From Symbiodinium natans (lineage: Eukaryota; Sar; Dinophyceae; Suessiales; Symbiodiniaceae), in contig CAJNDS010002590.1 of the NCBI GenBank assembly GCA_905221605.1, positions 148,501 to 212,500 of the forward strand: a stretch of 64,000 bases of DNA. Direction: 5' to 3'. Position numbers and translations under genes: made by a program. The notes under the pieces were generated by a model. The model saw only the letters and a list, made by a program, of their open reading frames with translations. It made no database searches and was not told the DNA's origin. Positions within the stretch are counted from its first letter, which is position 1; each line of letters begins with the position of its first letter. This document shows, piece by piece, positions 61,490 to 64,000 of the stretch.

Positions 61490-61570
61490 GCCGGCATGTC
61501 CACTATTTCACCGCGCCATTTCGACGACGAGGTCGACGATGTGACCGCTGCTTGCCAGCTTAGTGCTGAG
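61490..61570 (+). CDS. Internal exon, acidic, unknown
   Basis: After CCCCCCAG: AGMSTISPRHFDDEVDDVTA then ACQLSAE, with high GC3. Donor probably GCTGAGG or GGTTTA near 61568. No family recognised. Confidence 0.4.
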
Positions 61571-61821
61571 GGTTTAAGGGCTTGAGGGTTTAGGGTTTAG
61601 GGGGTTTAGGGTTCAGGGTTCAGGGTTTAGGGTTTAGGGCTTAAGGGTTCAGGGTCTTGGCTGACCGTTCCCGGCCGACTCCTGAAGACCGGCTGCAGAA
61701 GAGGGTTTGGGGTTATGCAAAGGGCTCAGGGGCGTTTCGGAAACAAAAAAGCAAACTAACAAGTCTATATATGTATATATACATACATATATATATATAT
61801 ATACATATGGCCTAGGGGGGT

Positions 61822-61970
61822 GTACAACTATTTGCTTAAGAACCCCCCCCCCCAAAAAAAAAGCAAAACTAAACAAACAATTATTCTTCCCTGTAAGGCA
61901 CTGTAAGGGCAATATAGGGATCATGAATGAGTCTTTTTTTGGGCGGGGGGGGCTCCTAAGCAAATAGTAA
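61822..61970. mobile_element. MITE family 5
   Basis: TACAACTATTTGCTTAAGAA to CTCCTAAGCAAATAGTA, preceded by an (AT)n run (61765-61806). Confidence 0.75.
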
Positions 61971-62552
61971 ACCATAGTAAACCATAGTAAACCATACCTC
62001 AAGCCTCAAGCCTCAATCCTCAACCCTCAACCCTAAACCCTAAGCCCTAAACCCTAAACCCTAAACCCTAAACCCTAAACCCTAAACCCTAGTTTAGGGA
62101 GATTTTTTTTTTCATGTCTTGGGACTCCTGGAGCTGGGGATCCAGCGGTTCACTGAGGGCCCCAGCTCTAGGCGTGCCACCCCCTACGCCCTTTAAGCCC
62201 TTAAGCTTGTGGTTTAGGGTTCAGGGTTTAGGGTTTGGGGTTTGGGGTTTTAGGGTTTTAGGGTTTACGGATGCAGAAAGGGTTTAGGGTTAACATATTG
62301 GGATGTTCCCCCCTTCTAAGGGGGTACGAGAATCCCTCTTAGCACATTTCAACACCCTGTGGCACCCGCTTAGCCCCTAACACCCTAAAACCCCTGACGC
62401 TCTTTAAGCCCTAAAGCCCTAAACCCTACACGCTACACCCTAAACCCTAAACCCTAAACCCTACATGCTACACCCTAAACCCTAAACCCTAAACCCTAAA
62501 CCTTAAATCCTAAACCCTAAACCCTAAACCGTAAACCCTAAACCCTAAACCC

Positions 62553-62642
62553 CATGGAGCCCGTGAGGTCGGCCTGCAAGTGCAGCAGTTCCTGGATGAG
62601 TGGCACTTCCGGGTTCTCCACAGCGGCCTCGACCCTCGAACT
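62553..62642 (-). other. Possible exon, strand undecided
   Basis: An island between a CCCTAAA array and a TTTAGGG array. Minus frame: SRVEAAVENPEVPLIQELLH then LQADLTGSM, with AG acceptor and GT donor in place. Plus frame: REVGLQVQQFLDEWHFRVLH. Minus is preferred for its splice sites. Confidence 0.35.
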
Positions 62643-62889
62643 TCGAAGTTTAGGGTTTAGGGTTTAGGGTTTAGGGTTTAGGGTTTGGGGTTTAGGGTTT
62701 AGGGTTTAGGGTTTAGGGTTTAGGGTGGCTCAGGAAGGCGGGCAAAAAACGGGTTTGGGGTTTAGGGCTTTGAGGCATTTTGGGCTTGTTGGTTTTTATT
62801 CCCCACCCTCGGTGTGGGGTTGTTAGGTTTTAAACTCAACTCTGCTCCTCGCCCGGAACTCTTCTCCTCGCCCAGTCTACTCCAGTCTA

Positions 62890-63182
62890 CTCCTTGCTCA
62901 TCCCTGGAGTGCCCAACCCCAAAGTGTCCCTGGAGTGCCCAACTCTAGAGTGTGCCTGGAGTGCCCAACCCCAGAGTCTCCCTGGAGTGCCCAACCCCAG
63001 AGTCTCCCTAGAGTGCGCAACCAGAGTGTCCCCGTGCCCAGCGCCAGAGTCTGCCTGGAGTGCCCAACCCAGAGTGTCCCTGGAGTGCCCAATCCAGAGT
63101 CTCGTGCCCAACCCCAGAGTGTATCCGGAGTGCCCAGCCCCAGAGTGTCCCTGGAGTGCCCAACCCCAGAGTATCTCTACCA
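62890..63182. repeat. About 26-bp minisatellite, 11 copies
   Basis: Unit CCTGGAGTGCCCAACCCCAG plus AGTGTC or AGTCTC, with small deletions. The frames are artefacts. Confidence 0.95.
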
Positions 63183-63301
63183 ACAGAGGGTGGGGATGTT
63201 CGAAGTAAAATAGTTTCATGTTTTTTGGGGCGGGGGGTTTTAGGGTTGAGCTTTGTTTGGTGGGTCCACTTTGTTTTTGTTGATATGGAGCTGGTGTAGT
63301 T

Positions 63302-63338
63302 CTCTCTCTCTCTCACTCTCTCTCTCTCTCTCTCTCTG
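63302..63338. repeat. (CT)n microsatellite
   Basis: TCTC run of about 37 bp with a CA interruption. Confidence 0.95.
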
Positions 63339-63493
63339 TTTATGATGAAGGGGTTTGGCGTTCGGAGGTTGTTTCGTTGTTTTGTTTGGGTTTGGGTGGT
63401 TGGGGTTTCGGGTGGTTTGGGTTAGGGTTGATGGGTTGATGTAGGTGCCACCCCAAAATTCTTGAGACTCGGGGGGGGGGGGGGGGGGGGCGG

Positions 63494-63694
63494 ATGAGCG
63501 AAAACCTTAGGGAAGCTAAGGGAGCACTGTGGGGTTGGGTTACGTGCATCCCCTCCCTCGATCGGCTTCCCCTCCTGGGACTCTCTAACCCCTGGCGTGG
63601 CAAGGTTCCAGGGCAGTTTCTCCCAGCTGAGGGGGATGGTAGAGGCAGCCCCCCAGGGAATGGTGCCCTGAAGAAGGACATCAAGTCTCCCTAA
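63494..63694 (+). CDS. Possible small ORF or terminal exon
   Basis: ATG 63494 after a G19 run, 66 codons: MSENLREAKGALWGWVTCIP, then SLDRLPLLGLSNPWRGKVPG and a Gly/Lys end KKDIKSP, TAA. It may instead be only an exon after CTGAG (GDGRGSPPGNGALKKDIK). Unknown function. Confidence 0.3.
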   Translation: MSENLREAKGALWGWVTCIPSLDRLPLLGLSNPWRGKVPGQFLPAEGDGRGSPPGNGALKKDIKSP

Positions 63695-64000
63695 ACCTCA
63701 GATCCTAAATCCTAAACCCTAAACCTTAAACCCTCTTAAGCCCCTCCTGAGGGGTCAGCCTCTGGTTTTTCAGAGGACACAGATGACTTGAGTGGTTCTT
63801 AGTTTCCGTGCCCTATAGGGTTTAGGGTTTAGGGTTTAGGGCGCCAATACCTCAGAGGCCACCGGCCCCCCTGTTTTCGTAAACCCCCGATACAAACTAC
63901 TTACAAACACCGCAACGTCAGCTGAGGCATACGCCTGGGATCGGCCTGAGGCCTTGATCAAGGCTTGCGGGACACGGAACTTCGGAAGGGTTCGATGGGC

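Noticed and set aside
62890-63219. ORFs rich in Cys/Pro/Trp or Gly/Leu/Trp
   Set aside because: Translation of the 26-bp minisatellite in several frames.
1-64000. True chromosome end
   Set aside because: Telomere repeats occur throughout in both orientations with genes between them; no terminal array at either edge.

Overview
This is nuclear DNA of an alveolate, almost certainly a dinoflagellate (the species cannot be told from this window). Three signs point there. First, spliced-leader relicts: two perfect and one degenerate tandem copies of the 15-nt 3' part of the dinoflagellate spliced leader (CCATTTTGGCTCAAG) lie at 43265-43304, with single degenerate copies before two other genes (18572-18588, 6279-6293). 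Second, introns start with GT, GC or GA and end with AG, often with a short repeat at both ends. Third, one protein has a hydrophobic N-terminus followed by FVPG, like peridinin-dinoflagellate plastid leaders. The window is filled with interstitial plant-type telomere repeats (TTTAGGG/CCCTAAA and variants) in both orientations, mostly inside introns.

Layout. 1-3520: a 55-bp minisatellite, then duplicated pyrimidine-rich DNA. 3791-3877: last exon of a zinc-ribbon protein. 4248-5936: three exons of an acidic/basic low-complexity protein. 6373-8178: intronless gene for a PB1 + seven 35-residue repeats + EF-hand protein. About 9031-14721: C-terminal exons of an unknown polar protein. 16188-18407: exons of an unknown protein, one split by a telomeric array with an 11-bp target duplication. 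18648-19998: four-exon, probably plastid-targeted repeat protein. 20956-24362: exon fragments of two or three genes. 25151-26731: SRPBCC-like exons. 26900-27225: minus-strand exons, convergent with the previous gene. 27.7-33.9 kb: weak exon candidates, large telomeric arrays and a 54-bp minisatellite. 34012-45317: a complete 14-exon Aurora-type protein kinase (268 aa) rebuilt exon by exon in frame, with an intronless retrogene (43359-44027) inside intron 12. 46485-48334: last six exons of a Cys/His-rich protein. 48.5-55.2 kb: exon fragments. 56390-58837: last two exons of a DEK-C-like protein. 59.0-63.7 kb: further exon fragments, arrays and a 26-bp minisatellite.

Almost every confident exon is 40-170 bp, so plain ORF finding misses most genes. 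The coding was recovered by looking for GC3-rich islands between telomeric arrays and checking that exon phases join. At least six families of short inverted-repeat elements (MITEs) recur. One family makes up essentially the whole of intron 1 of the plastid-protein gene, and another ends at the 3' splice site of an SRPBCC-gene exon. The main biological theme is a gene landscape shaped by retroposition of trans-spliced mRNAs followed by intron gain from MITE-like elements and telomeric repeats. No rRNA, tRNA, CRISPR or prokaryotic features were seen.
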